NCBI RefSeq assembly: GCF_022201045.2
Contig: NC_068557.1
Span: 7,874,001 to 7,938,000 of the forward strand
Source: Citrus sinensis
Taxonomy: Eukaryota; Streptophyta; Magnoliopsida; Sapindales; Rutaceae
DNA length: 64,000 nucleotides
Reading direction: 5' to 3'
Position 1 is the stretch's first letter; each line of letters starts with the position of its first letter. Of this stretch, positions 62,077-64,000 are shown in pieces. The position numbers were made by a program, and so were the translations under genes. The notes below the pieces were generated by a model that searched no databases, was not told where the DNA came from, and saw nothing but the letters and a program-made list of their open reading frames with translations.

Positions 62077-62697
62077 ATGGAGGTACATTCTAATGTAAAC
62101 TCAGTCATAGCCAAGAGGCTATGGAATGTTGTGAGGATCACTTTCTTTATGGTAAGAAAGGGACTGGTGTCAAAGAGAAAGTTGTTAATGGACATGAATT
62201 TGATGATGAAGAGAGGCAAGTTGCTTAGAAAATCTTTGAGCAATCTCATGTCTCACCACCACCACCACCACCACCACCATTCTAAGCACGTGACACGTGG
62301 CAGCTTCGGCATACAGGAGTATGAGTTCTCTTGCAGCAATAGCCCTAATCCTGTTTTTTTCCACGTGTCAAAGCGCAAACACCATTACTTTCCGTGCATC
62401 AACCCTCCTGAAGTCATTGAAGAGGAAGAAGAATATGAAGTGGAGCCCAAGGCAGTTGCCTTGGTGCCCAAGACACCCGAATACACATTCAACTTCCGAT
62501 TTGACACCGCCGATTTAGCCCCCGGAGAGAAGCGGAGTAGCCCACTTCGCTCTCCGTTCTCTGTGAGGGTGTCTAATTATTCATCGGAAGATGAGAATGA
62601 TACCGGAAACCAGCATGTTGATGATGATGCTGAGGAGTTCATTAGAAGGTTTTATGAGCAATTAAGGAGTCAAAGGCGTATGCAGCTATTGCAGTGA
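62077..62697 (+). CDS. DUF761 protein (ACRE146-like)
   Basis: A single-exon gene of 206 codons. The N-terminus is basic and partly hydrophobic (VVRITFFMVRKGL), followed by a Lys/Arg-rich stretch and then a run of nine His (8 CAC and one CAT) at about residues 61-69. The middle is acidic (EEEEEYEVEP) and leads to the C-terminal DUF761 motif (DDAEEFIRRFYEQLRSQRR). It resembles proteins named after the Avr9/Cf-9 rapidly elicited gene 146; the function is unknown. It points away from the DUF761 gene at 48565-49197, with no gene between them, but the two are not close in sequence. Confidence 0.88.
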   Translation: MEVHSNVNSVIAKRLWNVVRITFFMVRKGLVSKRKLLMDMNLMMKRGKLLRKSLSNLMSHHHHHHHHHSKHVTRGSFGIQEYEFSCSNSPNPVFFHVSKRKHHYFPCINPPEVIEEEEEYEVEPKAVALVPKTPEYTFNFRFDTADLAPGEKRSSPLRSPFSVRVSNYSSEDENDTGNQHVDDDAEEFIRRFYEQLRSQRRMQLLQ

Positions 62698-64000
62698 CCA
62701 ATTACAAGAGCATCACCATCATCTTCGCATTATCATCAAATATCCATGCTGTGTTTGCCATTGTTGCCAGCTTGGACAATCTTGAATCATTTTCAATGTG
62801 AAGATGGATATTGTTTTGTGCTCTATTATCTGCATTATGTAAATTTATTTTCTGAATATTTCCATATTTTTTAAAAATATTTTCTTTAAAAATTTTATGC
62901 TTAAAAGTTTTTCTATTGGATTGTGAAACATTGGTTTGTGATAAGGAATAATACTGATTGAATAATATGATAATGTTGATATATCGTATATGTATAGTAG
63001 GGTTCTTTTTTTTTTTTTTTTTTTGCTTTCTTTTTTCGCTTGATGGTGTGGTAAGGCATCAGCCTGATGTTTGGTTTGAATGTGTTTGATGTTGGTGGAC
63101 GGTGGGCTTTTGAAATGATATTTGCTTCTGCTTTTGCTTTTTTCCTTTGTAAGGCCAACTATTGCCCATAATTTCATCCACTCCACTTTCACTTTATATG
63201 ATAACATCACGCCCCTCTTCCAACATTAGGGAAAAAAAAGAACAAAAAGAAAACTCACATGCCAATTGCTATGCTTTTTCACTTTAGGCTGCTTTTGAAC
63301 TATTGACTATGTTTATGATATAACAATTAGGCATGTGTAAATTACAGCTCAATGGCCGCTCTGAATTGGGTAGTAAGAAGGCACTAAAATAAATATGCCA
63401 TAGCTTTATGGAAATTGTTTGCTTTGAAGTGGATTAGTTACATTGCAGACGCAATGGCCTTTTCTTTTGCTTGAAATTGAAGGAGGGAATGACTTGATTA
63501 AGAAGAGCAGACTTGGATGGTAGCAGCAAGAATAATTGTTTATGTTTGCAAGCTATTGTAACCATAACCAAATAGAATTAGAGATGAAGACGAACCTAGC
63601 AACATGGAAAGCAATTTTCTTTTCTAAAAATTGGCAACAAGGTGACCATCAAGTCTAGGTGCTTTTTTTTATTCCAATTAGTTACAAGTACACAATTTGA
63701 AGCCCTCCAATTTTGTAAAATTCAAAAAAAAAAAAAAAAAAGAGGAAAAAGCAGATCTAGAAAATGGGTTCCACTACAAATATTTTTATTTCCATGTCCA
63801 ATACATTCCAAGTCCCAGCCCCACGTCGGGGTAGCAAAAGAGAACCACGAGAATCTATGAATTTGTTTATAAGTACAGTACACCTGTGCCCCAACATGAG
63901 CTGGTGTCTAAAACATTATGTTTAAAGAAAAGTGAAGACCCAATGGTGAGCCATGTTTGTTATGGATTTTTTTAGCTTTATTTTATATTTGTGAGGTGAG
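62698..64000. other. 3' side of second DUF761 gene, no further gene seen
   Basis: 62698 to about 62900 is the likely 3' UTR. A T18-20 run lies at about 63007-63024 and an A-run near 63726. No supported ORF up to the window edge. Confidence 0.5.

Overview
The window is nuclear DNA of a eudicot, probably a woody rosid; Citrus would fit, but the sequence alone does not prove it. The evidence is intron-split genes with plant GT-AG splice sites, an AT-rich background, a nuclear gene for a plastid-targeted enzyme, and several plant-specific families (HIPP, XTH, LWD, DUF761).

Left edge, 1-6.45 kb: two adjoining, broken copies of an endogenous plant pararetrovirus (Caulimoviridae, best fit florendovirus-like). 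Copy 1 carries the protease, reverse transcriptase and RNase H part of ORF1 (interrupted), an open ORF2, the intergenic region, the tRNA-Met primer-binding site and the first codons of ORF1. Copy 2 holds only the end of ORF2 and the intergenic region. TA-dinucleotide tracts lie at the junctions.

Genes, left to right: LWD1 (+, 10.9 kb, clock-associated WD40 protein); a HIPP metal-binding isoprenylated protein (-, 14.3-15.3 kb, 3 exons); GAPA (+, 24.2-26.1 kb, 5 exons, plastid NADP-GAPDH A subunit); organellar tyrosyl-tRNA synthetase EMB2768 (+, 26.9-28.4 kb, one exon); an XTH5-like xyloglucan endotransglucosylase (-, 30.1-31.3 kb, 4 exons); an OTU12-like deubiquitinase (-, 35.0-38.6 kb, 9 coding exons); a relic related to plant mobile domain proteins (-, 42 kb); DEAD-box helicase RH41 with a HIT zinc finger (-, 43.8-45.5 kb, 2 exons); and two DUF761 proteins facing apart across 12.9 kb (48.6-49.2 kb on -, 62.1-62.7 kb on +). 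GAPA and the TyrRS both serve organelles; the other genes have unrelated jobs and there are no operons.

The gene-poor parts are mostly transposon debris, and several elements can be delimited exactly by target-site duplications: a decayed MULE (18.26-22.16 kb) whose 9-bp duplication was later split by a small PIF/Harbinger-type MITE; a larger MITE at 9.6-10.4 kb; a 417-bp MULE-type foldback element (54.4-54.8 kb); a Helitron (55.15-56.46 kb); and a tRNA-type SINE (52.8-52.9 kb). A local tandem duplication (53.4-58.9 kb) contains the foldback element in one copy and the empty site in the other. Smaller direct repeats lie in the OTU12 leader intron and upstream of that gene.

Exon limits were set by hand from splice consensus and homology remembered for each family. 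No database search was run.
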